Notes under the pieces: model-generated | What the model was told of the DNA's origin: nothing | Databases searched by the model: none | What the model saw: only the letters and a program-made list of their open reading frames with translations | In this document: piece by piece, positions 23,409-35,787 of the stretch | How positions within the stretch are numbered: the first letter of the stretch is position 1 | How the letters are laid out: every line of letters starts with the position of its first letter | Program-made: the position numbers and the translations under genes | Assembly (NCBI GenBank): GCA_037893245.1 | Contig: JBAIAA010001562.1 | Span: 98,731-162,730, forward strand | DNA from: Crossaster papposus | Lineage: Eukaryota; Echinodermata; Asteroidea; Velatida; Solasteridae | Reading direction: 5' to 3' | Length of the DNA stretch: 64,000 nucleotides

Positions 23409-24033
23409 CATAAGAAATATGTAAAGGGAAAGAAGTGTGCATAAGAAATATGTAAAGGGAAAGAAGTGTGCATAAGAAATATGTAAAGGGAAAGAAGTGT
23501 GCATAAGAAATATGTAAAGGGAAAGAAGTGTGCATAAGAAATATGTAAAGGGAAAGAAGTGTGCATAAGAAATATGTAAAGGGAAAGAAGTGTGCATAAG
23601 AAATATGTAAAGGGAAAGAAGTGTGCATAAGAAATATGTAAAGGGAAAGAAGTGTGCATAAGAAATATGTAAAGGGAAAGAAGTGTGCATAAGAAATATG
23701 TAAAGGGAAAGAAGTGTGCATAAGAAATATGTAAAGGGAAAGAAGTGTGCATAAGAAATATGTAAAGGGAAAGAAGTGTGCATAATAAATATGTAAAGGG
23801 AAAGAAGTGTGCATAAGAAATATGTAAAGGGAAAGAAGTGTGCATACGAAATATGTAAAGGGAAAGAAGTGTGCATAAGAAATATGTAAAGGGAAAGAAG
23901 TGTGCATAAGAAATATGTAAAGGGAAAAAAGTGTGCATAAGAAATATGTAAAGGGAAAGAAGTGTGCATAAGAAATATGTAAAGGGAAAGAAGTGTGCAT
24001 AAGAAATATGTAAAGGGAAAGAAGTGTGCATAA

Positions 24034-24152
24034 GACTTATGTAAAGGGAAAGAAGTGTGCATAAGACATATGTAAAGGGAAAGAAGTGTGCATAAGACAT
24101 ATGTAAAGGGAAAGAAGTGTGCATAAGACATATGTAAAGGGAAAGATGTGTG
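24034..24152. repeat. CTTATG plus GACATATG cluster
   Basis: Same signature, 24 monomers (744 bp) after the previous one: CTTATG at 24036, CATATG at 24067, 24098 and 24129, then AAGATG. Between the two lie CATAATAAAT, CATACG and AAAAAAG variants. Confidence 0.93.
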
Positions 24153-24968
24153 CATAAGAAATATGTAAAGGGAAAGAAGTGTGCATAAGAAATATGTAAA
24201 GGGAAAGAAGTGTGCATAAGAAATATGTAAAGGGAAAGAAGTGTGCATAAGAAATATGTAAAGGGAAAGAAGTGTGCATAAGAAATATGTAAAGGGAAAG
24301 AAGTGTGCATAAGAAATATGTAAAGGGAAAGAAGTGTGCATAAGAAATATGTAAAGGGAAAGAAGTGTGCATAAGAAATATGTAAAGGGAAATAAGTGTG
24401 CATAAGAAATATGTAAAGGGAAAGAAGTGTGCATAAGAAATATGTAAAGGGAAAGAAGTGTGCATAAGAAATATGTAAAGGGAAAGAAGTGTGCATAAGA
24501 AATATGTAAAGGGAAAGAAGTGTGCATAAGAAATATGTAAAGGGAAAGAAGTGTGCATAAGAAATATGTAAAGGGAAAGAAGTGTGCATAAGAAATATGT
24601 AAAGGGAAAGAAGTGTGCATAAGAAATATGTAAAGGGAAAGAAGTGTGCATAAGAAATATGTAAAGGGAAAGAAGTGTGCATAAGAAATATGTAAAGGGA
24701 AAGAAGTGTGCATAAGAAATATGTAAAGGGAAAGAAGTGTGCATAAGAAATATGTAAAGGGAAAGAAGTGTGCATAAGAAATATGTAAAGGGAAAGAAGT
24801 GTGCATAAGAAATATGTAAAGGGAAAGAAGTGTGCATAAGAAATATGTAAAGGGAAAGAAGTGTGCATAAGAAATATGTAAAGGGAAAGAAGTGTGCATA
24901 AAAAATATGTAAAGGGAAAGAAGTGTGCATAAGAAATATGTAAAGGGAAAGAAGTGTGCATAAGAAAT

Positions 24969-25071
24969 AAACACATGATGTGGGAACAAGCCCTCGAATT
25001 AAATATGTAAAGGGAAAGAAGTGTGCATAAGAAATAAACACATGATGTGGGAACAAGCCCTCGAGTTAAAT
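24969..25071. repeat. Tandem pair of 36-bp modules (copies 23 and 24)
   Basis: Modules at 24969-25004 (CTCGAA) and 25036-25071 (CTCGAG). The CATAAAAAAT marker base is at 24902, 67 bp upstream. An 873-bp unit follows. Confidence 0.95.
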
Positions 25072-25908
25072 ATGTAAAGGGAAAGAAGTGTGCATAAGAA
25101 ATATGTAAAGGGAAAGAAGTGTGCATAAGAAATATGTAAAGGGAAAGAAGTGTGCATAAGAAATATGTAAAGGGAAAGAAGTGTGCATAAGAAATATGTA
25201 AAGGGAAAGAAGTGTGCATAAGAAATATGTAAAGGGAAAGAAGTGTGCATAAGAAATATGTAAAGGGAAAGAAGTGTGCATAAGAAATATGTAAAGGGAA
25301 AGAAGTGTGCATAAGAAATATGTAAAGGGAAAGAAGTGTGCATAAGAAATATGTAAAGGGAAAGAAGTGTGCATAAGAAATATGTAAAGGGAAAGAAGTG
25401 TGCATAAGAAATATGTAAAGGGAAAGAAGTGTGCATAAGAAATATGTAAAGGGAAAGAAGTGTGCATAAGAAATATGTAAAGGGAAAGAAGTGTGCATAA
25501 GAAATATGTAAAGGGAAAGAAGTGTGCATAAGAAATATGTAAAGGGAAAGAAGTGTGCATAAGAAATATGTAAAGGGAAAGAAGTGTGCATAAGAAATAT
25601 GTAAAGGGAAAGAAGTGTGCATAAGAAATATGTAAAGGGAAAGAAGTGTGCATAAGAAATATGTAAAGGGAAAGAAGTGTGCATAAGAAATATGTAAAGG
25701 GAAAGAAGTGTGCATAAGAAATATGTAAAGGGAAAGAAGTGTGCATAAGAAATATGTAAAGGGAAAGAAGTGTGCATAAGAAATATGTAAAGGGAAAGAA
25801 GTGTGCATAAGAAATATGTAAAGGGAAAGAAGTATGCATAAAAAATATGTAAAGGGAAAGAAGTGTGCATAAGAAATATGTAAAGGGAAAGAAGTGTGCA
25901 TAAGAAAT

Positions 25909-25944
25909 AAACACATGATGTGGGAACAAGCCCTCGAGTTAAAT
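25909..25944. repeat. 36-bp module, type A (copy 25)
   Basis: Intact module preceded by GTATGC plus CATAAAAAAT (changed base at 25842, 67 bp upstream). 117 monomers follow with no net indel, beginning with the GGGACAG doublet at 26018 and 26142. Confidence 0.95.
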
Positions 25945-26009
25945 ATGTAAAGGGAAAGAAGTGTGCATAAGAAATATGTAAAGGGAAAGAAGTGTGCATA
26001 AGAAATATG

Positions 26010-26590
26010 TAAAGGGACAGAAGTGTGCATAAGAAATATGTAAAGGGAAAGAAGTGTGCATAAGAAATATGTAAAGGGAAAGAAGTGTGCATAAGAAATA
26101 TGTAAAGGGAAAGAAGTGTGCATAAGAAATATGTAAAGGGACAGAAGTGTGCATAAGAAATATGTAAAGGGAAAGAAGTGTGCATAAGAAATATGTAAAG
26201 GGAAAGAAGTGTGCATAAGAAATATGTAAAGGGAAAGAAGTGTGCATAAGAAATATGTAAAGGGAAAGAAGTGTGCATAAGAAATATGTAAAGGGAAAGA
26301 AGTGTGCATAAGAAATATGTAAAGGGAAAGAAGTGTGCATAAGAAATATGTAAAGGGAAAGAAGTGTGCATAAGAAATATGTAAAGGGAAAGAAGAGTGC
26401 ATAAGAAATATGTAAAGGGAAAAAAGTGTGCATAATAAATATATAAAGGGAAAGAAGTGTGCATAAGAAATATGTAAAGGGAAAGAAGTGTGCATAAGAA
26501 ATATGTAAAGGGAAAGAAGTGTGCATAAGAAATATGTAAAGGGAAAGAAGTGTGCATAAGAAATATGTAAAAGGAAAGAATTGTGCATAA
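26010..26590. repeat. Ordered variant block, third higher-order copy
   Basis: Same marker order as near 22.4-22.9 kb: GGGACAG twice, GAAGAGTGC (about 26392), GGGAAAAAAG with CATAATAAAT and ATATAAAG (about 26420-26444), and AAAAGGAAAGAATTG (about 26570). Confidence 0.85.
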
Positions 26591-27303
26591 GAAATATGTA
26601 AAGGGAAAGAAGTGTGTATAAGAAATATGTAAAGGGAAAGAAGTGTGCATAAGAAATATGTAAAGGGAAAGAAGTGTGCATAAGAAATATGTAAAGGGAA
26701 AGAAGTGTGCATAAGAAATATGTAAAGGGAAAGAAGTGTGCATAAGAAATATGTAAAGGGAAAGAAGTGTGCATAAGAAATATGTAAAGGGAAAGAAGTG
26801 TGCATAAGAAATATGTAAAGGGAAAGAAGTGTGCATAAGAAATATGTAAAGGGAAAGAAGTGTGCATAAGAAATATGTAAAGGGAAAGAAGTGTGCATAA
26901 TAAATATGTAAAGGGAAAGAAGTGTGCATAATAAATATGTAAAGGGAAAGAAGTGTGCATAATAAATATGTAAAGGGAAAGAAGTGTGCATAATAAATAT
27001 GTAAAGGGAAAGAAGTGTGCATAAGAAATATGTAAAGGGAAAGAAGTGTGCATAATAAATATGTAAAGGGAAAGAAGTGTGCATAAGAAATATGTAAAGG
27101 GAAAGAAGTGTGCATAAGAAATATGTAAAGGGAAAGAAGTGTGCATAAGAAATATGTAAAGGGAAAGAAGTGTGCATAAGAAATATGTAAAGGGAAAGAA
27201 GTGTGCATAAGAAATATGTAAAGGGAAAGAAGTGTGCATAAGAAATATGTAAAGGGAAAGAAGTGTGCATAAGAAATATGTAAAGGGAAAGAAGTGTGCA
27301 TAA

Positions 27304-27328
27304 GACATATGTAAAGGGAAAGATGTGT
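27304..27328. repeat. Minimal GACATATG cluster
   Basis: A single GACATATG (CATATG at 27306) is followed at once by the closing AAGATG. It looks like a cluster reduced to its last monomer. A GAACTATG variant at 27400 follows. Confidence 0.85.
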
Positions 27329-28282
27329 GCATAAGAAATATGTAAAGGGAAAGAAGTGTGCATAAGAAATATGTAAAGGGAAAGAAGTGTGCATAAGAAC
27401 TATGTAAAGGGAAAGAAGTGTGCATAAGAAATATGTAAAGGGAAAGAAGTGTGCATAAGAAATATGTAAAGGGAAAGAAGTGTGCATAAGAAATATGTAA
27501 AGGGAAAGAAGTGTGCATAAGAAATATGTAAAGGGAAAGAAGTGTGCATAAGAAATATGTAAAGGGAAAGAAGTGTGCATAAGAAATATGTAAAGGGAAA
27601 GAAGTGTGCATAAGAAATATGTAAAGGGAAAGAAGTGTGCATAAGAAATATGTAAAGGGAAAGAAGTGTGCATAAGAAATATGTAAAGGGAAAGAAGTGT
27701 GCATAAGAAATATGTAAAGGGAAAGAAGTGTGCATAAGAAATATGTAAAGGGAAAGAAGTGTGCATAAGAAATATGTAAAGGGAAAGAAGTGTGCATAAG
27801 AAATATGTAAAGGGAAAGAAGTGTGCATAAGAAATATGTAAAGGGAAAGAAGTGTGCATAAGAAATATGTAAAGGGAAAGAAGTGTGCATAAGAAATATG
27901 TAAAGGGAAAGAAGTGTGCATAAGAAATATGTAAAGGGAAAGAAGTGTGCATAAGAAATATGTAAAGGGAAAGAAGTGTGCATAAGAAATATGTAAAGGG
28001 AAAGAAGTGTGCATAAGAAATATGTAAAGGGAAAGAAGTGTGCATAAGAAATATGTAAAGGGAAAGAAGTGTGCATAAGAAATATGTAAAGGGAAAGAAG
28101 TGTGCATAAGAAATATGTAAAGGGAAAGAAGTGTGCATAAGAAATATGTAAAGGGAAAGAAGTGTGCATAAGAAATATGTAAAGGGAAAGAAGTGTGCAT
28201 AAGAAATATGTAAAGGGAAAGAAGTGTGCATAAGAAATATGTAAAGGGAAAGAAGTGTGCATAAGAAATATGTAAAGGGAAA

Positions 28283-28755
28283 GAAGTGTACATAAGAAAT
28301 ATGTAAAGGGAAAGAAGTGTGCATAAGAAATATGTCAAGGGAAAGAAGTGTGCATAAAAAATATGTAAAGGGAAAGAAGTGGGCATAAGAGATATGTAAA
28401 GGGAAAGAAGTGTGCATAATAAATATGTAAAGGGAAAGAAGTGTGCATAATAAATATGTAAGGGGAAAGAAGTGTGCATAATAAATATGTAAAGGGAAAG
28501 AAGTGTGCATAAGAAATATGTAAAGGGAAAGAAGTGTGCATAAGAAATATGTAAAGGGAAAGAAGTGTGCATAAGAAATATGTAAAGGGAAAGAAGTGTG
28601 CATAAGAAATATGTAAAGGGAAAGAAGTGTGCATAAGAAATATGTAAAGGGAAAGAAGTGTGCATAAGACATATGTAAAGGGAAAGAAGTGTGCATAAGA
28701 CATATGTAAAGGGAAAGAAGTGTGCATAAGACATATGTAAAGGGAAAGATGTGTG
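28283..28755. repeat. Marker block ending in a GACATATG cluster
   Basis: Order: GTGTACAT (28288), ATGTCAAGG (28333), CATAAAAAAT, GTGGGCATAAGAGAT, three CATAATAAAT units with AAGGGGAAAG among them (about 28451), then CATATG at 28670, 28701 and 28732 and AAGATG at about 28747. The series recurs 2893 bp downstream. Confidence 0.88.
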
Positions 28756-29571
28756 CATAAGAAATATGTAAAGGGAAAGAAGTGTGCATAAGAAATATGT
28801 AAAGGGAAAGAAGTGTGCATAAGAAATATGTAAAGGGAAAGAAGTGTGCATAAGAAATATGTAAAGGGAAAGAAGTGTGCATAAGAAATATGTAAAGGGA
28901 AAGAAGTGTGCATAAGAAATATGTAAAGGGAAAGAAGTGTGCATAAGAAATATGTAAAGGGAAAGAAGTGTGCATAAGAAATATGTAAAGGGAAAGAAGT
29001 GTGCATAAGAAATATGTAAAGGGAAAGAAGTGTGCATAAGAAATATGTAAAGGGAAAGAAGTGTGCATAAGAAATATGTAAAGGGAAAGAAGTGTGCATA
29101 AGAAATATGTAAAGGGAAAGAAGTGTGCATAAGAAATATGTAAAGGGAAAGAAGTGTGCATAAGAAATATGTAAAGGGAAAGAAGTGTGCATAAGAAATA
29201 TGTAAAGGGAAAGAAGTGTGCATAAGAAATATGTAAAGGGAAAGAAGTGTGCATAAGAAATATGTAAAGGGAAAGAAGTGTGCATAAGAAATATGTAAAG
29301 GGAAAGAAGTGTGCATAAGAAATATGTAAAGGGAAAGAAGTGTGCATAAGAAATATGTAAAGGGAAAGAAGTGTGCATAAGAAATATGTAAAGGGAAAGA
29401 AGTGTGCATAAAAAATATGTAAAGGGAAAGAAGTGTGCATAAGAAATATGTAAAGGGAAAGAAGTGTGCATAAGAAATATGTAAAGGGAAAGAAGTGTGC
29501 ATAAAAAATATGTAAAGGGAAAGAAGTGTGCATAAGAAATATGTAAAGGGAAAGAAGTGTGCATAAGAAAT

Positions 29572-29674
29572 AAACACATGATGTGGGAACAAGCCCTCGA
29601 GTTAAATATGTAAAGGGAAAGAAGTGTGCATAAGAAATAAACACATGATGTGGGAACAAGCCCTCGAGTTAAAT
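29572..29674. repeat. Tandem pair of 36-bp modules (copies 26 and 27)
   Basis: Modules at 29572-29607 and 29639-29674, both CTCGAG. The CATAAAAAAT marker base is at 29505, 67 bp upstream. 91 monomers follow, with GGGACAG at 29841 and 29965. Confidence 0.95.
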
Positions 29675-31175
29675 ATGTAAAGGGAAAGAAGTGTGCATAA
29701 GAAATATGTAAAGGGAAAGAAGTGTGCATAAGAAATATGTAAAGGGAAAGAAGTGTGCATAAGAAATATGTAAAGGGAAAGAAGTGTGCATAAGAAATAT
29801 GTAAAGGGAAAGAAGTGTGCATAAGAAATATGTAAAGGGACAGAAGTGTGCATAAGAAATATGTAAAGGGAAAGAAGTGTGCATAAGAAATATGTAAAGG
29901 GAAAGAAGTGTGCATAAGAAATATGTAAAGGGAAAGAAGTGTGCATAAGAAATATGTAAAGGGACAGAAGTGTGCATAAGAAATATGTAAAGGGAAAGAA
30001 GTGTGCATAAGAAATATGTAAAGGGAAAGAAGTGTGCATAAGAAATATGTAAAGGGAAAGAAGTGTGCATAAGAAATATGTAAAGGGAAAGAAGTGTGCA
30101 TAAGAAATATGTAAAGGGAAAGAAGTGTGCATAAGAAATATGTAAAGGGAAAGAAGTGTGCATAAGAAATATGTAAAGGGAAAGAAGAGTGCATAAGAAA
30201 TATGTAAAGGGAAAAAAGTGTGCATAATAAATATGTAAAGGGAAAGAAGTGTGCATAAGAAATATGTAAAGGGAAAGAAGTGTGCATAAGAAATATGTAA
30301 AGGGAAAGAAGTGTGCATAAGAAATATGTAAAGGGAAAGAAGTGTGCATAAGAAATATGTAAAGGGAAAGAAGTGTGCATAAGAAATATGTAAAGGGAAA
30401 GAAGTGTGCATAAGAAATATGTAAAGGGAAAGAAGTGTGCATAAGAAATATGTAAAGGGAAAGAAGTGTGCATAAGAAATATGTAAAGGGAAAGAAGTGT
30501 GCATAAGAAATATGTAAAGGGAAAGAAGTGTGCATAAGAAATATGTAAAGGGAGAGAAGTGTGCATAAGAAATATGTAAAGGGAAAGAAGTGTGCATAAG
30601 AAATATGTAAAGGGAAAGAAGTGTGCATAAGAAATATGTAAAGGGAAAGAAGTGTGCATAAGAAATATGTAAAGGGAAAGAAGTGTGCATAAGAAATATG
30701 TAAAGGGAAAGAAGTGTGCATAAGAAATATGTAAAGGGAAAGAAGTGTGCATAAGAAATATGTAAAGGGAAAGAAGTGTGCATAAGAAATATGTAAAGGG
30801 AAAGAAGTGTGCATAAGAAATATGTAAAGGGAAAGAAGTGTGCATAAGAAATATGTAAAGGGAAAGAAGTGTGCATAAGAAATATGTAAAGGGAAAGAAG
30901 TGTGCATAAGAAATATGTAAAGGGAAAGAAGTGTGCATAAGAAATATGTAAAGGGAAAGAAGTGTGCATAAGAAATATGTAAAGGGAAAGAAGTGTGCAT
31001 AAGAAATATGTAAAGGGAAAGAAGTGTGCATAAGAAATATGTAAAGGGAAAGAAGTGTGCATAAGAAATATGTAAAGGGAAAGAAGTGTGCATAAGAAAT
31101 ATGTAAAGGGAAAGAAGTGTGCATAAGAAATATGTAAAGGGAAAGAAGTGTGCATAAGAAATATGTAAAGGGAAA

Positions 31176-31680
31176 GAAGTGTACATAAGAAATATGTAAA
31201 GGGAAAGAAGTGTGCATAAGAAATATGTCAAGGGAAAGAAGTGTGCATAAAAAATATGTAAAGGGAAAGAAGTGTGCATAAGAAATATGTAAAGGGAAAG
31301 AAGTGTGCATAATAAATATGTAAAGGGAAAGAAGTGTGCATAATAAATATGTAAGGGGAAAGAAGTGTGCATAATAAATATGTAAAGGGAAAGAAGTGTG
31401 CATAAGAAATATGTAAAGGGAAAGAAGTGTGCATAAGAAATATGTAAAGGGAAAGAAGTGTGCATAAGAAATATGTAAAGGGAAAGAAGTGTGCATAAGA
31501 AATATGTAAAGGGAAAGAAGTGTGCATAAGAAATATGTAAAGGGAAAGAAGTGTGCATAAGACATATGTAAAGGGAAAGAAGTGTGCATAAGACATATGT
31601 AAAGGGAAAGAAGTGTGCATAAGACATATGTAAAGGGAAAGAAGTGTGCATAAGACATATGTAAAGGGAAAGATGTGTGC
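31176..31680. repeat. Marker block ending in a GACATATG cluster (2893-bp repeat)
   Basis: Repeats the block at 28283: GTGTACAT (31181), ATGTCAAGG, CATAAAAAAT, CATAATAAAT units with AAGGGGAAAG, then CATATG at 31563, 31594, 31625 and 31656 (four rather than three) and AAGATG. The module pairs downstream of each block are 2924 bp apart, one monomer more. Confidence 0.88.
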
Positions 31681-32495
31681 ATAAGAAATATGTAAAGGGA
31701 AAGAAGTGTGCATAAGAAATATGTAAAGGGAAAGAAGTGTGCATAAGAAATATGTAAAGGGAAAGAAGTGTGCATAAGAAATATGTAAAGGGAAAGAAGT
31801 GTGCATAAGAAATATGTAAAGGGAAAGAAGTGTGCATAAGAAATATGTAAAGGGAAAGAAGTGTGCATAAGAAATATGTAAAGGGAAAGAAGTGTGCATA
31901 AGAAATATGTAAAGGGAAAGAAGTGTGCATAAGAAATATGTAAAGGGAAAGAAGTGTGCATAAGAAATATGTAAAGGGAAAGAAGTGTGCATAAGAAATA
32001 TGTAAAGGGAAAGAAGTGTGCATAAGAAATATGTAAAGGGAAAGAAGTGTGCATAAGAAATATGTAAAGGGAAAGAAGTGTGCATAAGAAATATGTAAAG
32101 GGAAAGAAGTGTGCATAAGAAATATGTAAAGGGAAAGAAGTGTGCATAAGAAATATGTAAAGGGAAAGAAGTGTGCATAAGAAATATGTAAAGGGAAAGA
32201 AGTGTGCATAAGAAATATGTAAAGGGAAAGAAGTGTGCATAAGAAATATGTAAAGGGAAAGAAGTGTGCATAAGAAATATGTAAAAGGAAAGAAGTGTGC
32301 ATAAGAAATATGTAAAGGGAAAGAAGTGTGCATAAGAAATATGTAAAGGGAAAGAAGTGTGCATAAGAAATATGTAAAGGGAAAGAAGTGTGCATAAGAA
32401 ATATGTAAAGGGAAAGAAGTGTGCATAAAAAATATGTAAAGGGAAAGAAGTGTGCATAAGAAATATGTAAAGGGAAAGAAGTGTGCATAAGAAAT

Positions 32496-32598
32496 AAACA
32501 CATGATGTGGGAACAAGCCCTCGAGTTAAATATGTAAAGGGAAAGAAGTGTGCATAAGAAATAAACACATGATGTGGGAACAAGCCCTCGAGTTAAAT
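32496..32598. repeat. Tandem pair of 36-bp modules (copies 28 and 29)
   Basis: Modules at 32496-32531 and 32563-32598, both CTCGAG. The CATAAAAAAT marker base is at 32429, 67 bp upstream. About 68 monomers follow, with GGGACAG at 32734 and 32858 and two one-base gains (AAGGAAATATG near 33648 and 34330). Confidence 0.95.
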
Positions 32599-34708
32599 AT
32601 GTAAAGGGAAAGAAGTGTGCATAAGAAATATGTAAAGGGAAAGAAGTGTGCATAAGAAATATGTAAAGGGAAAGAAGTGTGCATAAGAAATATGTAAAGG
32701 GAAAGAAGTGTGCATAAGAAATATGTAAAGGGACAGAAGTGTGCATAAGAAATATGTAAAGGGAAAGAAGTGTGCATAAGAAATATGTAAAGGGAAAGAA
32801 GTGTGCATAAGAAATATGTAAAGGGAAAGAAGTGTGCATAAGAAATATGTAAAGGGACAGAAGTGTGCATAAGAAATATGTAAAGGGAAAGAAGTGTGCA
32901 TAAGAAATATGTAAAGGGAAAGAAGTGTGCATAAGAAATATGTAAAGGGAAAGAAGTGTGCATACGAAATATGTAAAGGGAAAGAAGTGTGCATAAGAAA
33001 TATGTAAAGGGAAAGAAGTGTGCATAAGAAATATGTAAAGGGAAAGAAGTGTGCATAAGAAATATGTAAAGGGAAAGAAGAGTGCATAAGAAATATGTAA
33101 AGGGAAAAAAGTGTGCATAATAAATATGTAAAGGGAAAGAAGTGTGCATAAGAAATATGTAAAGGGAAAGAAGTGTGCATAAGAAATATGTAAAGGGAAA
33201 GAAGTGTGCATAAGAAATATGTAAAGGGAAAGAAGTGTGCATAAGAAATATGTAAAGGGAAAGAAGTGTGCATAAGAAATATGTAAAGGGAAAGAAGTGT
33301 GCATAAGAAATATGTAAAGGGAAAGAAGTGTGCATAAGAAATATGTAAAGGGAAAGAAGTGTGCATAAGAAATATGTAAAGGGAAAGAAGTGTGCATAAG
33401 AAATATGTAAAGGGAAAGAAGTGTGCATAAGAAATATGTAAAGGGAAAGAAGTGTGCATAAGAAATATGTAAAGGGAAAGAAGTGTGCATAAGAAATATG
33501 TAAAGGGAAAGAAGTGTGCATACGAAATATGTAAAGGGAAAGAAGTGTGCATAAGAAATATGTAAAGGGAAAGAAGTGTGCATAAGAAATATGTAAAGGG
33601 AAAGAAGTGTGCATAAGAAATATGTAAAGGGAAAGAAGTGTGCATAAGGAAATATGTAAAGGGAAAGAAGTGTGCATAAGAAATATGTAAAGGGAAAGAA
33701 GTGTGCATAAGAAATATGTAAAGGGAAAGAAGTGTGCATAAGAAATATGTAAAGGGAAAGAAGTGTGCATAAGAAATATGTAAAGGGAAAGAAGTGTGCA
33801 TAAGAAATATGTAAAGGGAAAGAAGTGTGCATAAGAAATATGTAAAGGGAAAGAAGTGTGCATAAGAAATATGTAAAGGGAAAGAAGTGTGCATAAGAAA
33901 TATGTAAAGGGAAAGAAGTGTGCATAATAAATATGTAAAGGGAAAGAAGTGTGCATAAGAAATATGTAAAGGGAAAGAAGTGTGCATAAGAAATATGTAA
34001 AGGGAAAGAAGTGTGCATAAGAAATATGTAAAGGGAAAGAAGTGTGCATAAGAAATATGTAAAGGGAAAGAAGTGTGCATAAGAAATATGTAAAGGGAAA
34101 AAAGTGTGCATAAGAAATATGTAAAGGGAAAGAAGTGTGCATAAGAAATATGTAAAGGGAAAGAAGTGTGCATAAGAAATATGTAAAGGGAAAGAAGTGT
34201 GCATACGAAATATGTAAAGGGAAAGAAGTGTGCATAAGAAATATGTAAAGGGAAAGAAGTGTGCATAAGAAATATGTAAAGGGAAAGAAGTGTGCATAAT
34301 AAATATGTAAAGGGAAAGAAGTGTGCATAAGGAAATATGTAAAGGGAAAGAAGTGTGCATAAGAAATATGTAAAGGGAAAGAAGTGTGCATAAGAAAGAT
34401 GTAAAGGGAAAGAATTGTGCATAAGAAATATGTAAAGGGAAAGAAGTGTGCATAAGAAATATGTAAAGGGAAAGAAGTGTGCATAAGAAATATGTAAAGG
34501 GAAAGAAGTGTGCATAAGAAATATGTAAAGGGAAAGAAGTGTGCATAAGAAATATGTAAAGGGAAAGAAGTGTGCATAAGAAATATGTAAAGGGAAAGAA
34601 GTGTGCATAAGAAATATGTAAAGGGAAAGAAGTGTGCATAAGAAATATGTAAAGGGAAAGAAGTGTGCATACGAAATATGTAAAGGGAAAGAAGTGTGCA
34701 TAAGAAAT

Positions 34709-34811
34709 AAACACATGATGTGGGAACAAGCCCTCGAGTTAAATATGTAAAGGGAAAGAAGTGTGCATAAGAAATAAACACATGATGTGTGAACAAGCCC
34801 TCGAGTTAAAT
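34709..34811. repeat. Tandem pair of 36-bp modules (copies 30 and 31)
   Basis: Modules at 34709-34744 and 34776-34811. The second reads GATGTGTGAAC in place of GATGTGGGAAC, unique in the window. CTCGAG is intact in both. 26 monomers follow. Confidence 0.95.
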
Positions 34812-35617
34812 ATGTAAAGGGAAAGAAGTGTGCATAAGAAATATGTAAAGGGAAAGAAGTGTGCATAAGAAATATGTAAAGGGAAAGAAGTGTGCATAAG
34901 AAATATGTAAAGGGAAAGAAGTGTGCATAAGAAATATGTAAAGGGAAAGAAGTGTGCATAGGCAATATGTAAAGGGAAAGAAGTGTGCATAAGAAATATG
35001 TAAAGGGAAAGAAGTGTGCATAAGAAATATGTAAAGGGAAAGAAGTGTGCATAAGAAATATGTAAAGGGAAAGAAGTGTGCATAAGAAATATGTAAAGGG
35101 AAAGAAGTGTGCATAAGAAATACGTAAAGGGAAAGAAGTGTGCATAAGAAATATGTAAAGGGAAAGAAGTGTGCATAAGAAATATGTAAAGGGAAAGAAG
35201 TGTGCATAAGAAATATGTAAAGGGAAAGAAGTGTGCATACAAAATATGTAAAGGGAAAGAAGTGTGCATAAGAAATATGTAAAGGGAAAGAAGTGTGCAT
35301 AAGAAATATGTAAAAGGAAAGAAGTGTGCATAAGAAATATGTAAAGGGAAAGAAGTGTGCATAAGAAATATGTAAAGGGAAAGAAGTGTGCATAAGAAAT
35401 ATGTAAAGGGAAAGAAGTGTGCATAAGAAATATGTAAAGGGAAAGAAGTGTGCATAAGAAATATGTAAAGGGAAAGAAGTGTGCATAAGAAATATGTAAA
35501 GGGAAAGAAGTGTGCATAAGAAATATGTAAAGGGAAAGAAGTGTGCATAAGAAATATGTAAAGGGAAAGAAGTGTGCATAAGAAATATGTAAAGGGAAAG
35601 AAGTGTGCATAAGAAAT

Positions 35618-35787
35618 AAACACATGATGTGGGAACAAGCCCTCGAGTTAAATATGTAAAGGGAAAGAAGTGTGCATAAGAAATAAACACATGATGTGGG
35701 AACAAGCCCTCGAGTTAAATATGTAAAGGGAAAGAAGTGTGCATAAGAAATAAACACATGATGTGGGAACAAGCCCTCGAGTTAAAT
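35618..35787. repeat. Triplet of 36-bp modules (copies 32 to 34)
   Basis: Modules at 35618-35653, 35685-35720 and 35752-35787, each separated by one monomer, giving three 67-bp composite units in a row. All keep CTCGAG. 34 monomers follow. Confidence 0.95.
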
